This document shows, piece after piece, positions 10,183 to 21,253 of a DNA stretch of 64,000 nucleotides. This DNA comes from Isoetes taiwanensis. Lineage: Eukaryota > Streptophyta > Lycopodiopsida > Isoetales > Isoetaceae. Position numbers and translations under genes: made by a program. The notes under the pieces are model-generated. The model was not told the DNA's origin. It did no database searches and saw only the letters and a program-made list of their open reading frames with translations. The stretch lies in assembly GCA_021234155.1 (NCBI GenBank), contig JAJEKV010000002.1, positions 26,899,299 through 26,963,298 of the forward strand. Reading direction: 5' to 3'. Position 1 is the first letter of the stretch, and each line of letters starts with the position of its first letter.

Positions 10183-12545
10183 TGATGACTGAGCATATTT
10201 TTGGGAATTGGAAGACCAAATGGAGGTATTTCCTAGGTGTCATTGAGAAAGAGAATGTAGCACATGTTTCTAGTGGTTTGCATTTACATGTATTCACAAC
10301 TTTCTTCTTGAAAGAGGTTACTTGGTAATTGAAGGTGAAAGCGTACCAAGCATTAGTAGGCCCGTGCGCGGAAGGCTATCATCAAACTCAGCCCAGGCTC
10401 TCAAACTTCGAAACGATTTGTGCACGTATTTGAATTCATTAGAGGAATGAAGAAACATGTTGAAATTGATGCAGGTTTAAACAGGTTTGAACATATTTAA
10501 ATAGGATTATGAGCTTATAGTACTTGTGATTGGCCTTGGCCTAGCTATCAGCCATTTTGATGAATGAAAAAGCAATGAGAATGACTTGATATTTTAAAAT
10601 ACAATATTTTTGAAGTTAAGCAGTGTCTTTTGATGCTTTTTCAAAATACTAACAATTGTTATCAGGCCAACCTGTGGAGATATTAATTGGCACCATAATA
10701 ACTCGTTTGGTAGTTTACAAAAGCCAAGTCAAAAGTTTGAAAAGGACTGTAGGCAAAACTATTTGCCCATGATAGAGAGAGTCATCAATGCCATATGGTT
10801 AGTGTAGCTATGATTTCAGCCTGTAGAGGTCAAAAATTTAAAACCCAGGTCAAAATTTTAAAACTCAAGTAAAAACTTTAGGGGACTGTGTATTGGGCAG
10901 AACCATTTGCCCATGGTAGAGAAGCTCAAGTCTATATTGAAAGCCCATTCGATTTATACTAAACTAAACTGTTGTTCAATTTTTAGTAGAGGCATGTGTT
11001 TGAAATATAATCTATTTGAGCATGAAGTTGTTTATATCGGCCCTCTTTAATGAAATATGCCAGGCCACTTGCAATGAAATTTGCTAAGATGAGCTGCATC
11101 ACATTGATTTTTCATGAATCTGAATATCTAGCCATCGTAGATTCTTACACATGTAACGGTCAGAGAAAATTAACTTCACAAGCTAGATTGTTTGGGAGAC
11201 TAATATGACTATGCTGGTTGGTTGAATACTTCTATGACATACTTGTAAGTCAAAGATGTTCATGATAATATAAAATATGTCTGGAAGTACTTTGTAATAT
11301 TTTGAGTGTATAATATGAAGTAAAACACGTTCTTCAAAAAAATATATATAATATGTAAGCATGTTTAAGAATGTAAGTTCTTCATCCATTGCACTTGTAA
11401 CACATTCAGATTTGCAAGCTTTTGCTATATGGGGTGGCCGCCATCATGGTCTACTAGAAGGATGTTCATATTTTTTTGATGGTCCATTTGGCTTTATACG
11501 AGCTGTTGCAGGTTCTATATTTCTTTTGTGGCTACCATTAATCATATTCAGCTCAGATTCATGTCTCTTAGTTGCTCTTCTGGGCATAATTGGACTGAAA
11601 GAACTGTCACTCCCATGACCATTCTAGTGGGCTTTGGTATTTTTGCATTTATCTACCAATTTCTTGTTTGAAGCATAATCGTGCTCCCAATTTTTCATTA
11701 CCTCTAGTTTTGCAGAGAGGAAATGCTTGTTTGTTACATGGTTCTTCCTGTTTTGTCCTTTATGGTGGCACAAGGAATCATATAGTCTATTTTCTTTTTT
11801 ATTGCCATATTCCTATAAGAATAATAAATAATTCAATCTCATCATTTCAAAAGGAAATCAAAAGGTTAATTCCATAATGAAGTATATCCTTCTAGGTTTG
11901 CTTCTCTTCTATATTTCATTTGATCTAATTTACTACTTCAACTACTCTCAGCAGTGGCTATACCTTTTAGATGGTCCTTGTGGAGTAAAACTCTCCTGTA
12001 AAATTGTAAAGCTAAGAAAATGATAACGATTAGATACATGTGCAGAGCTAGAAGAATTAGCCTCTGATATCTGCAAGGCTGGAAAAGGGCTGCAACACTG
12101 CTGAATTTAAAAAAAGATTGACAGAAGAAAGAAGGATATGAAAATGCCAGGTGCTAGGAATCCTGTTCTTAGAGATCCATTTTGCTGATTTTCTTTATTG
12201 CCTCTAGTTTTGCACGAGTAAATGGTTGTTTGATACATGCAAAACTCTTCATGTTTTGTCCTCTATAGCAATGAATATAATAAAGTTATCTCACTATCCA
12301 ACAACAGAACAGAAAAACATCATCAAAACATCAGTTCCAGTTCAAAACTACAAGAGAAATTGTCCTCTATAATTAAAATAAAAACCTTCAAAATGTAGTC
12401 ACCCATTATTAATTAATCTTTCATTTGTTGGTGTCTCTATTATTGACTCATCTCCAAAGGTATTACATTCATTTTAGATTGCCTTTTGCTTTCATAATGT
12501 TACAACACTGAGAAAATGCCTGCAATACTTTTGCAGAAGTGATTT
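10183..12545. other. no gene recognised
   Basis: AT-rich with scattered short frames on both strands (for example a hydrophobic 85-codon frame at 11361-11618) but no splice-linked or motif-bearing coding sequence. I see no repeat structure beyond simple AT runs. Confidence 0.4.
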
Positions 12546-12779
12546 TTATGTCAGCAAGGGCATTGAACATTCATTATTTGGAAGATGCACTACGTGGAAG
12601 TTAAAGAGACAATAATGCATCAGACCTAGATCTGTAATCTCAAAGGCCTTGCTAAGAGATTCTTTAGTGCTGGAAATAAGATTAGTTGTATCACCTGTAA
12701 TAAAAGTAAAATGGAAATTTGAGAGCCTGATCTTTGATAACCCAGACTCAAAAGAAAAGCATTTGTCTTTTGATGCCAA
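12546..12779 (-). pseudogene. Ty1/copia reverse transcriptase fragment
   Basis: On the minus strand, the frame contains ITGDTTNLISSTKESLSKAF followed by EITDLGLMHY. This corresponds to the part just after the YVDD box of Ty1/copia RT, where a helix leads into F-x-M-x-DLG. The YVDD box itself and both flanks are missing. It is unrelated in detail to the two large copia elements of this window, so it is a third, older insertion. Confidence 0.6.
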
Positions 12780-12867
12780 TATCTAGAGACCCGTTTAAGA
12801 CTATATTAACTCCTTTTCAGCTTACAAACATAATCCGGGTACAAATATAATTTCGATTTCAAGTATA

Positions 12868-12995
12868 GTTTCAGCATAGTTTCAGAATCAAATATTAATT
12901 CAGCACAATAACATACTAGGGCATAGTTTCAGAATCAAGTATCAGCACAACAACATAGTTTCAGAATCAAGTATTAATTCAACATAGTTTCAGAA
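12868..12995. repeat. degenerate ~25-50 bp tandem repeats (CATAGTTTCAGAATCAAGTA)
   Basis: The word ATAGTTTCAGAATCAA(G/A)TA occurs about four times, separated by variable TTAATTCA and CAGCACAA spacers. Confidence 0.7.
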
Positions 12996-13083
12996 TCAAG
13001 TAATTCATACACCAAAATGCATGTTTGTGTTGTAGAGTCTGTGTTGATCTGAACAAATTCAGATAATGAAGTGAATACACATG

Positions 13084-14215
13084 TTACTTCCGCAACGACT
13101 TGATGGCTTCAGCGAGTATATTTGCAACTTGGATCTTACTTGGAGACTAGCGTCATGCATTTTTTTCATTGCTTCCATCTCGCTTTCTGAAATTTGTTTC
13201 AGTGCTTCAACTTGAGATACCGAGATAAATTTTGAAGATTCTGAAATGGCTAAAGCCACAATCTGGGATGACGGGCTCACTGCTGCACACATGTCATCTA
13301 AAGCATCTACTCTTCACCCCTTGCATCTCCTTCCACTAGATTGTCTATCCCGAGTATCCTTTTTACTAACTGGTTGAAAATGAAATGTAAAACATGTAAA
13401 GGATGAAAAACATGAAAAACAAGATAAGATAAGGTTACGTAACATTAGTTGTAAAAGATAAGACATAATGCTAACCTTGATTACTTTGAGTCTCATTTTC
13501 TGGCTGATCACTTTGAGTCTCATTTTCTGGCTGGTTGCTTTGAGTCTCATTCTTTGGCTGGTTAATTCATGATTGAGTGCAATGTGCACCTAGAGGAAAG
13601 CTATAAATAGGCTGGCTTCGTGGCGTAGATGCTGGCAGATTCTTAGTCAAGATATTTTGGGGATTGCAAGGTTCTCTACGTCCTAGCCGGCTGTGCATTG
13701 CATCAAACAATCGTCTATGAAATGTTTTTGGCAAGTCCTTCTCCCTATGCTCTGCTTCAGTCATGTTCCAATATGAAGAATGCCCTGATGGTATGTTATT
13801 CTCGTATGAATTAATCTTCTTCCAGTCTTTATGGTACCTTTCCCAACATGATCTGCATTGGGTGGACGTGCGGGAAATGCCTTCATGATGACAGTACTTA
13901 TGCAATAATGAAGACAAATCATTCAAGAAAAAAAGTAACAAACAAATGAGTAACCAATTTTTAATGTTTTAATTTTTACCCTGCTACTGCTTCCCACCGT
14001 TGATTGCTATTGCAGCTTCTTTGGAGAGGTATCTTATGCCTCTGAATCATCCAATCTTGTTTCTTAGCATTGCTGAGAATTAGAAATTCATCCAAAGTCC
14101 AAATCCCAGAGCTTGGACCCCCAACCAAGCTGCCCATTTCTCTCCACTATTCAACTTGAATTGCAGAGGTAGAAGGCAGCCTTAGTGCTATTCGATGGGC
14201 AGTTGGTGGTGACAT
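13084..14215 (-). pseudogene. trihelix (MYB/SANT-like) transcription factor pseudogene
   Basis: Minus strand. Exon 1 starts at the ATG at 14215 and encodes GIWTLDEFLIL...RWEAVA, the first part of a trihelix DNA-binding domain, up to a GTAAAA donor near 13978. Exon 2, from 13896, continues with YCHHEGISRTSTQCRSCWER, YHKDWKKI, SSYWNM and then DLPKTF. These are the second and third helices and the following conserved segment. Downstream come a threefold QPENETQS repeat, a KKDTRDRQS basic stretch and a C-terminal helix (VEALKQISESEMEAMKKMH) ending near LRK-stop at 13084. Stops interrupt the frame at three places: TAG after QVE in exon 1, TGA after CTQS, and TGA after CKG. Such proteins bind GT-type promoter elements in the nucleus; this copy cannot make full-length protein unless the stops are spliced out. 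Confidence 0.6.
13487..13565. repeat. 30-bp minisatellite inside the trihelix pseudogene
   Basis: CTTTGAGTCTCATTTTCTGG recurs three times at 30-bp spacing. In the minus-strand gene frame it encodes QPENETQS(N/D), so it began as an in-frame coding repeat. Confidence 0.75.
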
Positions 14216-14284
14216 CCTACACAAAATCAAATTATATATATTATGCCATTTTTATATTCTAGCCACAACATATAGTAGAGAACC

Positions 14285-14386
14285 ATTAATATCAGAACTT
14301 GCAGAGAGCACTAAACTTGTAGAGCATTAATATCAGAGGATTAATATCAGAACTTGCAAATCATAAATATCAGAACTTGTAGAGCA
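14285..14386. repeat. short repeats of ATATCAGAACTTG(C/T)A
   Basis: Three to four copies of the ATCAGAACTTG word lie immediately before the 5' LTR of the copia element. They are part of the host flank. Confidence 0.6.
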
Positions 14387-14391
14387 TTTAT

Positions 14392-15206
14392 TGTTGGGTT
14401 CATATCTTAATTTATTGCAGGAAGTTGTGTTGAGCACATAAAGCTTCAGAGAACATACAGTAATCTTGTATAGTCTGGAGAATACTTGAGAACACAGAGA
14501 TAAGGCAATAAGTATCAGAGCAAAACACATTATGGAGTATAAACCTTCAGAACAGTGAAGAGGTGATAGGTCTAATTCGTTTGGATAAGTATGATCCATG
14601 AAAGAAGCTTAAATAATGGCTTAGACCATTAGACCATTGAAGATGATAAAATAAAATTATTATTTGGATCTAGGACCATTGAATTAGAAAGAGAATATTC
14701 GGCAGCATCGTCGAAATCCTTGGAGCCATTTCTGGTTCAAACTTGGTCGGTCCAATCTGGAGCTGGCATTGAACATCCGGGATAGGAATTGTTGCAAGCG
14801 GTCTGGCATAACCGCCGGACTGCTAAATTAAAGAAGTAGAAATGCAGATCGGGAGTATACTGGCAGGATTGTGCACGCAAATAGGTTAACCTAATATGCT
14901 AGTGTCCGAGCATTAGAAGAAAGATTCGATTGAAGAAATTTTGGAAATTAAGTTAAGGTATGAATACCATGTTAATGGTAAATTGAGATATAGACATCTA
15001 TATTGTTGCATTTGACATTATATTTGCTAAGGACTAATGATGTTTGGAGTTTGAATGTGAAAGGAGATTATTATGCTAAATTCTCTTGATGTGTGAGGTG
15101 ATAATCCATTGTGATCTTATTGATCAGATTGAAGCATATTATTGTTGAGACAAATATTCAGTGAATTACTTGCCTATTATTGTCTGTTTTGTTTTAAATA
15201 CTTATA
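14392..15206 (+). repeat. 5' LTR of copia element 1
   Basis: Direct repeat of the 3' LTR. It starts TGTTGGGTTC and ends AAATACTTATA next to the primer-binding site. It should hold the promoter and polyadenylation signals; I cannot fix the transcription start. Confidence 0.9.
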
Positions 15207-15222
15207 TTGGTATCAGAGCAGG
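15207..15222 (+). promoter_or_regulatory. primer-binding site, initiator-methionine tRNA type
   Basis: TTGGTATCAGAGCAGG directly follows the 5' LTR. TGGTATCAGAGC is complementary to the 3' end of plant initiator tRNA-Met, the standard minus-strand primer of Ty1/copia elements. Confidence 0.9.
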
Positions 15223-15233
15223 TTAAGACATAG

Positions 15234-16532
15234 ATGGCAAGCAGATTTGGTGCAGGTTTGCTGAATGCAATTGATGTCTTTAAGGGAGATTCTGGCTTCC
15301 AAGTTTGGAAAGAGAAAATTAAGCATGTCTTGCAAGTTGAGGGCTTGTGGGAAATTGTGGAACCAGGAGACAAAGGAGCGAGAACAAGCAGGACTTCAAG
15401 AGTTGCTGTAGAGGGAAGTTCCAGCTCAGTGAATCGGGCTGATGCTACTGAAGAAGCAGAAATAGTTTCTGCTAGACAAGATGGTACTGGAGAAATTGCC
15501 AAAGTAAGGGAAGCTCAAGGGATAATTATGAGCAAAGTAAGCTCAAGCATTGTTTTGAAGATAAGAGGCATGCAACCTAGTGAGATATGAAGCTACATGC
15601 TCTTGAATTATGAGGAAAAGACATCTTCTCAAATAGATGTCTTGGAAAACGAGTTGAGGAGGTTAAAGTTCCATGACAAGGACAATATCAATGACTTCTT
15701 TCAGGTTTTTGACAACATCATTGCTAACTTAGAGGGAGCAGGAGTGATATATACCCAACAGCAGCAAGTTTTAGCTATTTCTAGAGCAATGAGCAGTATT
15801 GGGAATATAGCCATTTTCATTAGAACACTAGCTAGAACTAGAATGGAGGTTGAAAGGATGTTAAAGACAGAAATTGAGCAGAACAGAGTCATGGAGGATG
15901 AAGATGCCACTCAGGTTTTGTTTGCAAAAGGAAAGGGGAAGGAAGAAAGTAAGAGAAGGGGAAAAATTGGACCTTGTTATAACTGCAACCAATATGGACA
16001 TTTAAAATATGATTGTCCCTCATTAACAAAGGAAATAAGTTGCTACAATTGTGGAGGGAGAGGACATTTTGCTTCACATTGTTCTTCTCCAAAAACTTTT
16101 TCAAGAGGTAAAGATAAAGGAGGCAGAGGAAACACAACAGCAAGAGGGAGAGGAAGGGAAAGATTCAGGAAGAATCTCAACTCAGAAGCCAATGTGGCAG
16201 AAGAAATAACTCTGGAAGAGGAGACTGAATGTGAAGATGATGACGTAAAAGAACATAAAGCATTGATTGCTTCTTATGACAAAATGATTGACAAAGATTT
16301 TTTGATTTTAGATAGTGGAGCAGAAAGATCCATTGCATGCAACTCAAAAATCTTAAAAGAAAAAAGGGGAAGTCAAGGAGGACACATTCAAGTTGGAAAT
16401 GGGGATCTACAAAGGATTGAAGATGTTGGGATACTAGAACTTTTCGACTTGAATGGCAGAATAGTGAATTTACAAAATATTTTGTGTGTTCCCAGCTTGG
16501 TTAGGAATTTAATCTATCTCTCAACTAGTTGA
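15234..16532 (+). pseudogene. copia element 1: gag, zinc knuckles and protease
   Basis: The ATG at 15234 lies 12 bp after the primer-binding site and starts MASRFGAGLLNAIDVFKG. The gag frame is cut by TGA at 15588 where related proteins have Trp (PSEI-stop-SYML), then continues in the same frame. Two CX2CX4HX4C zinc knuckles follow (CYNCNQYGHLKYDC and CYNCGGRGHFASHC, about 15978-16081). The aspartic protease motif ILDSGAERSI is intact near 16306. The frame ends at 16532 just before a conserved S-Q-L-V-D-M junction, where one extra base shifts the frame into the integrase segment starting at 16534. The products would form the particle shell, bind RNA and process the polyprotein. Confidence 0.85.
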
Positions 16533-16533
16533 C

Positions 16534-18423
16534 ATGGGTTTGAAGGTTGTATTTGAGAGAACTCATTGTAAGATATTTGATGGAAATGAATTGAAATTTC
16601 TTGGAAGAAGAGTTGGCAACTTGTTTGGTATAAGTTCTCAGCCTATAGAAAGTATTAATTTGACTCTAACTCCAAGTATTGCTACATGGCATGAAAGGCT
16701 TGGGCACACCAATTTTAAAAATCTTGAATACATGGTAAAACAAGGTTTAATTATGGCAGATGACAGAATAACAGAAAATCATTTGTGTAAGGGCTGCATG
16801 CTTGGAAAACACTCAAGGTTACCATTCTCAAAAGCCAAGGGCAGGGCAAAAGAAATTCTGGGTTTAATCCATACAGATCTTTGTGGTCCACTAAATATAA
16901 GAGGAATTACTGGAAAAAGGTACTTCATAACTTTTGTGGATGACTTTAGCAGAAAAACAAGAATATTTTGCTTAAGAACAAAAGACCAAGCATTTGATGC
17001 TTTCAAGATTTTTGCTGCAGAAGTAGAGTGTGAAATAGGGAACAAAATTAAATGTGTTAGATCTGATCGAGGAGGGGAATACATGTCTGGCAAATTTGTG
17101 AGATATTGCATTGACAAAGGCATCAAAAGACAGTACACTTGCAGCCATACTCCCCAGCAGAATGGGGTAGCAGAAAGAAAGAACAAAACAATTTTGAATG
17201 CAACAAGGGCCATGTTGAAACATGCTGGGTTGCCCAATTTTCTTTGGGAAGAGGCAGACAAAACTGCAGTGCTCATACAGAATGTTTTACCATCGAAAAG
17301 CCTAGAAGGGAAATCTCCAGAATTAGTATGGTCAGGGAAATCCCCAAGTTATGAAAAGTTTAAAGTATATGGTTGTCTTGGATACACTCATATACCTCAG
17401 CAATTAAGGCAAAAACTTGATGACAGATCCACTATAACTTTTCTAGTTGGCTATGATACACACTCGAAGGGATATAGAATGTATGACCCTTTAAAGAGAA
17501 GGGTGTTAGTGAGCAGGGATGTGATTTTTGAAGAAACGATTTTGTATAAACCATCAATGAATGATGAGGAAAGATCTGTTTACATGGAAAAGTCTGCAAA
17601 TCCAGCAAAAGAAAATACAAGGAGGGAAGAAGATAAAAATCAAGAAGGACAAGAGGACACAGGCTCAGGAACTGATAATGTTGACAATAATGAGGAGGAG
17701 AAAAAATTTGAACCAGAAGAAAGACATGAGGACGAGTTTGAAGAAAACACAAAACAAAATGAGAAAATTAGAAGAAGAAAAGGTGAAGGGGAAAGACTGC
17801 AGCAAGATGTAAACTTTGACATTCAGAATTATGGCAGGAGAGAAAATGGGAGAAGTAACAGGCTACAAGGGCTAAATGAACTAGAAGAAGGTAGTGATGA
17901 AATTCATATGGTGCTGGAATCAGGCATACCAGAAAGTTTTGAGAAGGCCATAAACTCGTTGGAAGCTGAAAATTGGAAAAATGCAATGATAGAAGAATTG
18001 AAATCATTTGAGAGAACCTCCACATATGAACTTGTGGATCTGCCAAAGGGGAAAATTGCCATAGGCAACAAATGGGTGTTCAAACTAAAGGTAAATGCAG
18101 ATGGAAGTCCAAAGTATAAAGCAAGGTTAGTGGCTCAAGGGTATTCACAAAAGAAGGGAGTTGATTTTGATGAGACATATTCACCTGTAGTTAAGCTAAC
18201 CAGTATTAGGATGATCATTGCTATATCTAATGCTTTGAACCTTGAATTACATCATATGGATGTATGTACTGCCTTTCTTAATGCAGACTTGGAGGAAGAA
18301 GTATACATGCAGCAAGCCATAGGATTTGAAACTGGAAAAGAAAAGGTATGGAGACTTAAAAAGGCAGTCTATGGTTTGAAACAATCCCCTAGGCAATGGT
18401 ATTTTGTATTGATGGTTTCCTAA
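16534..18423 (+). pseudogene. copia element 1: integrase and start of reverse transcriptase
   Basis: The segment starts MGLKVVFERTHCKIF and shows the integrase HHCC zinc region (HERLGH ... CKGCMLGKH, near 16690-16810). The DDE catalytic core follows: D in HTDLCGP, D in RSDRGGEY and E in QNGVAERKNKT. An acidic, lysine-rich linker (about 17560-17880) leads into RT, with WVFKLKVNADGSPKYKARLV and DETYSPVVK, and ends at LKQSPRQWY. There the frame shifts and runs to a stop at 18423. Integrase inserts the cDNA and RT copies the RNA. The catalytic residues look intact in this segment; only the junction frameshifts disable it. Confidence 0.9.
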
Positions 18424-19043
18424 AGGAACAAAACTTCAAAAAGCTTGCAAATGATGGGAATGTCTATCTGCTAAGAAAGGAGAAGTGTTTCTGCATAATT
18501 GCAGTCTATGTTGATGACTGCATTTTGGCAGCTAACAATTTGAGTTTTCTAAATGAATGCAAGGAAAAACTTAAGAGCAGGTACAAAATGACAGACTTGG
18601 GAGAATTATCAAAGTTCTTAGGGGTGGAAGTTAAGAGAGACAGAGCAAACATGAAGATCTCTTTCAATATGCAAGAATGTAATGTAGTTAAAATTCCTAT
18701 TGTGGCTGGAACAAAACTGTCAAAGGATCTATGTCCTAAGAATGAAAAGGAAAGGGATAAAATGAACAAAGTGCCATATAGGCAATTAGTGGGAAGCCTG
18801 CTGTTCATTGCTAATAACACAAGACCTGACATAGCATTTATAGTAAATGTTTTGAGCAGATACAATAATGATCCAGGATACGAGCACTGGCTAGCAGCTA
18901 AAAAGGTTTTAAGATTCTTGAAGGGGACAAAAGATACAGGCATTGTTTACTGTTTAAATGATTTGAAACTAAGAGGTTATAGTGATGCAGACTGGTGTGG
19001 AGATCCAGATGAAAGAAAATCCACATCAGGATATATATATTGA
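18396..19043 (+). pseudogene. copia element 1: RT catalytic core and start of RNase H
   Basis: Frame-shifted continuation of RT. It contains the catalytic AVYVDDCILAA box (about 18500-18535) and MTDLGELSKFLGVEV. After MKIS the text jumps directly to FNMQECN. This omits about 15 residues that Ty1/copia RTs carry between the strand (ISL-type) and the FNM motif, so a small in-frame deletion is likely near 18663. The sequence continues with YRQLVGSLLFIANNTRPDIA and the RNase H entry GYSDADWCGDPDERKSTSGY. It stops at 19043 because of another frameshift. Confidence 0.85.
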
Positions 19044-19326
19044 TGTTGGGAGGAGCACCAGTGAGCTGGAGGAGCAAGAAACAGTCTTCAATAGCACTCT
19101 CCACAGCAGAATCAGAATATGCATCAACCACACTAGCAGCCAAGGAAATAATATGGACCAGAAGATTTTTGGATGAATTGGAAATCAAGCAGGGAGAAAG
19201 TACAAAATTGTATTGTGACAATCTATGACAAAGAATCCCGTGTTGCATGAAAGAACAAAACACATTGAGATGGAGATGCATTATATTAGAGACATGGTAA
19301 ACAAAGGTTTTATTTTGCTACATATT
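19040..19326 (+). pseudogene. copia element 1: RNase H end, split by retroposon
   Basis: LGGAPVSWRSKKQSSIALST and AESEYASTTLAAKEIIW are the RNase H core; the frame breaks again near 19227 and resumes as TKNPVLHERTKHIEMEMHYI. At 19326 coding is interrupted by a 391-bp insertion. It resumes at 19735 with ADIMTKAL-type sequence (about 19755-19785) and ends near KDTKL at about 19834. RNase H degrades the RNA strand during cDNA synthesis. Confidence 0.8.
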
Positions 19327-19734
19327 CTAAACGAGGTGCACCCTGGACTACCACAGTCGTCGGATCTGTCAATCCTATGGCCCAGACTGTATGTTGGAGC
19401 TTCTTGACACCTCTCGTTTCGATTATGCTCAATTATGATTGGGGACGCCTATGATTTTAAGATGTCGAATACGAGTTTGCCTAAGGTTTTGATGGTATAT
19501 CGAGCCTCTATACGGTGAAATACGGGGATTCGAACCTCTACCAAAATAACTCAATGTCCTAATACGACTACTTTAACCAATCTAACCAGTGAGCTAATGT
19601 GACTATTTTTTATCTTAAATCTATGTTTTTTTTTATAATAACCCATTGAATTGTTTTAGGGATATGGTCTATGGTTTCAAGAATTATATCTATATCAAAT
19701 CCCCCTGGAACCCCCTGTTATTTTGCTACATATT
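19310..19734 (-). mobile_element. tRNA-derived SINE-like insertion with 17-bp target duplication
   Basis: The 17-bp word TTATTTTGCTACATATT occurs at 19310-19326 and 19718-19734. Between the copies lies 391 bp foreign to the copia RNase H. On the minus strand it contains an A-box-like TAGCTCACTGG (about 19585-19595) and, some 50 bases on, a B-box GGTTCGAATCC (19526-19536), the internal RNA polymerase III promoter of a tRNA-derived SINE. A long target duplication is the mark of LINE-driven retroposition. Oddly, about 120 bp precede the tRNA-like part on its 5' side, and there is no poly-A at the 3' end (19327 side). Confidence 0.7.
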
Positions 19735-19950
19735 AGATCCGAGAATTAGCTTGCTGATATTATGACAAAAGCATTGAGCAGTAAAAGGTTTCAGAAGTTA
19801 TCAGTAGATTTGAACTGCAAAGATACCAAATTGTAATGCAGAGTTATGTTGGAAGTTTGTTTGGTACACGTCTTGGTTTATAGCAGAAAGTTATGCTGAG
19901 CTCTCAGATTATGATGCAAAGTTATGTTGAAGGTCATAAATTATGATATG

Positions 19951-19961
19951 AAAGGGGAATT
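19951..19961 (+). promoter_or_regulatory. polypurine tract of copia element 1
   Basis: AAAGGGGAAT immediately precedes the TG of the 3' LTR at 19962, the expected site and base composition for plus-strand priming. Confidence 0.75.
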
Positions 19962-20507
19962 TGTTGGGTTCATATCTTAATTTATTGCAGGAAGTTGTGT
20001 TGAGCACATAAAGCTTCAGAGAACATACAGTAATCTTGTATAGTTTGGAGAATACTTGAGAACACCGAGATAAGGCAATAAGTATCAGAGCAAGACACAT
20101 TATGGAGTATAAACCTTCAGAACAGTGAAGAGGTGATAGATCTAATTCGTTTGGATAAGTATGATCCATGAAAGAAGCTTAAATAATGGCTTAGACCATT
20201 AGACCATTGAAGATGGTAAAATAAAATTATTATTTGGATTTAGGACCATTGAATTAGAAAGAGAATATTCGGCAACATCGTCGAAATCCTTGGAGCCATT
20301 TCTGGTTCAAACTTGGTCGGTCCAATCTGGAGCTGGCATTGAACATCCGAGATAGGAATTGTTGCAAGCGGTCTGGCATAAGCCGGACTGCTAAATTAAA
20401 GAAGTAGGAATGCAAATCGGGAGTATACTAGCAGGATTGTGCATGCAAATAGGTTAACCTAATATGCTAGTGTCCGAGCATTAGAAGAAAGATTCGATTG
20501 AAGAAAT
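19962..20507 (+). repeat. 3' LTR of copia element 1, left part
   Basis: Matches 14392-14939 of the 5' LTR, including one 2-bp indel, up to the composite insertion at 20508. The last 10 bp (TTGAAGAAAT, 20498-20507) are repeated at 23174-23183. Confidence 0.9.
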
Positions 20508-21243
20508 ACTACGGGTAGACATGGACAAGAATGCTATGCTGCTCATGGGCATCTCCTTGATAACCAACACAAGTACATGCTGATAGCAAGCTAGTGAACC
20601 CATTATGGCCGGGATTAAAAAACCTTGCCCTTTTGGATTTTCGAGGAAAAACCCTGACAATAATGGGATCACTAACCAATGCTAGGTCCAAAAACATAAT
20701 AGTTCTTATACCCTCATGCTGACTAGCCTTATTGGGTGAAATACATTATAGCAAAGAAGTTGCCAAAGACGAAACATGTTAGAATTGTCTTCTCCATTGA
20801 TCTTCATCTTGTGCTCCGAAACCAAAGCTCTTCTCCAAACAGCCACGCTAAACCCTGCATACACAAAAAAGATGAACCAAAGGCCACCAAGGCCATCCAG
20901 GCACAAAGGCCTCCAACCAGGCACACCGGCCTCAACCAGGCACACCGGCCTCAACTAGACACAAAGGCCCCAACCAGGCACTAGGCCTCCAACTAGGCAC
21001 AAAGCCTCCAACAAAGTGTTAGTTTGCAAACAAGTCATAAAAACAGGAGAAGGGTGGGGGGTGGGCCAAACCGTAGGGAGAAGGAAGAAGAGGAAAGGAA
21101 ATGCACCAAGAGAGCTGATGAGAGAGAACAGGACGAGGAAGCACATAAATAGGGAAAATAGGGAAAGAACTAACTAATCAGACCGCATTCCCAGATTTAA
21201 ACCTCGTTTTCCTTCTATTCGTTGAAACGAAGGAAAACGTCAT
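20508..21243. mobile_element. composite insertion unit A
   Basis: 736 bp. It contains a minus-strand copy of the LINE-type tail (20601-20660: GGGATTAAAAAACC... TTTCGAGGAAAA). It also contains a ~20-bp GC-rich minisatellite (AGGCACAAAGGCCTCCAACC, about six variants, 20895-21015) and a 120-bp terminal segment shared with unit B. The 3' hairpin is CGTTTTCCTTC/GAAGGAAAACG (21204-21239). Confidence 0.7.
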
Positions 21244-21253
21244 TTCTAGAAAT

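Noticed and set aside
14333-14599. Similar 86-88-codon minus-strand frames at 14333-14599 and 19909-20169
   Set aside because: Both lie mostly in the two LTRs of copia element 1 and are alike only because the LTRs are.
16779-17276. 165-codon minus-strand frame inside copia element 1
   Set aside because: Antisense shadow of the integrase coding sequence.
19526-19600. A functional tRNA gene (A and B boxes present)
   Set aside because: No acceptor stem pairing or proper anticodon arm can be built, and it lies inside a target-duplicated insertion, so a SINE head is the better reading.
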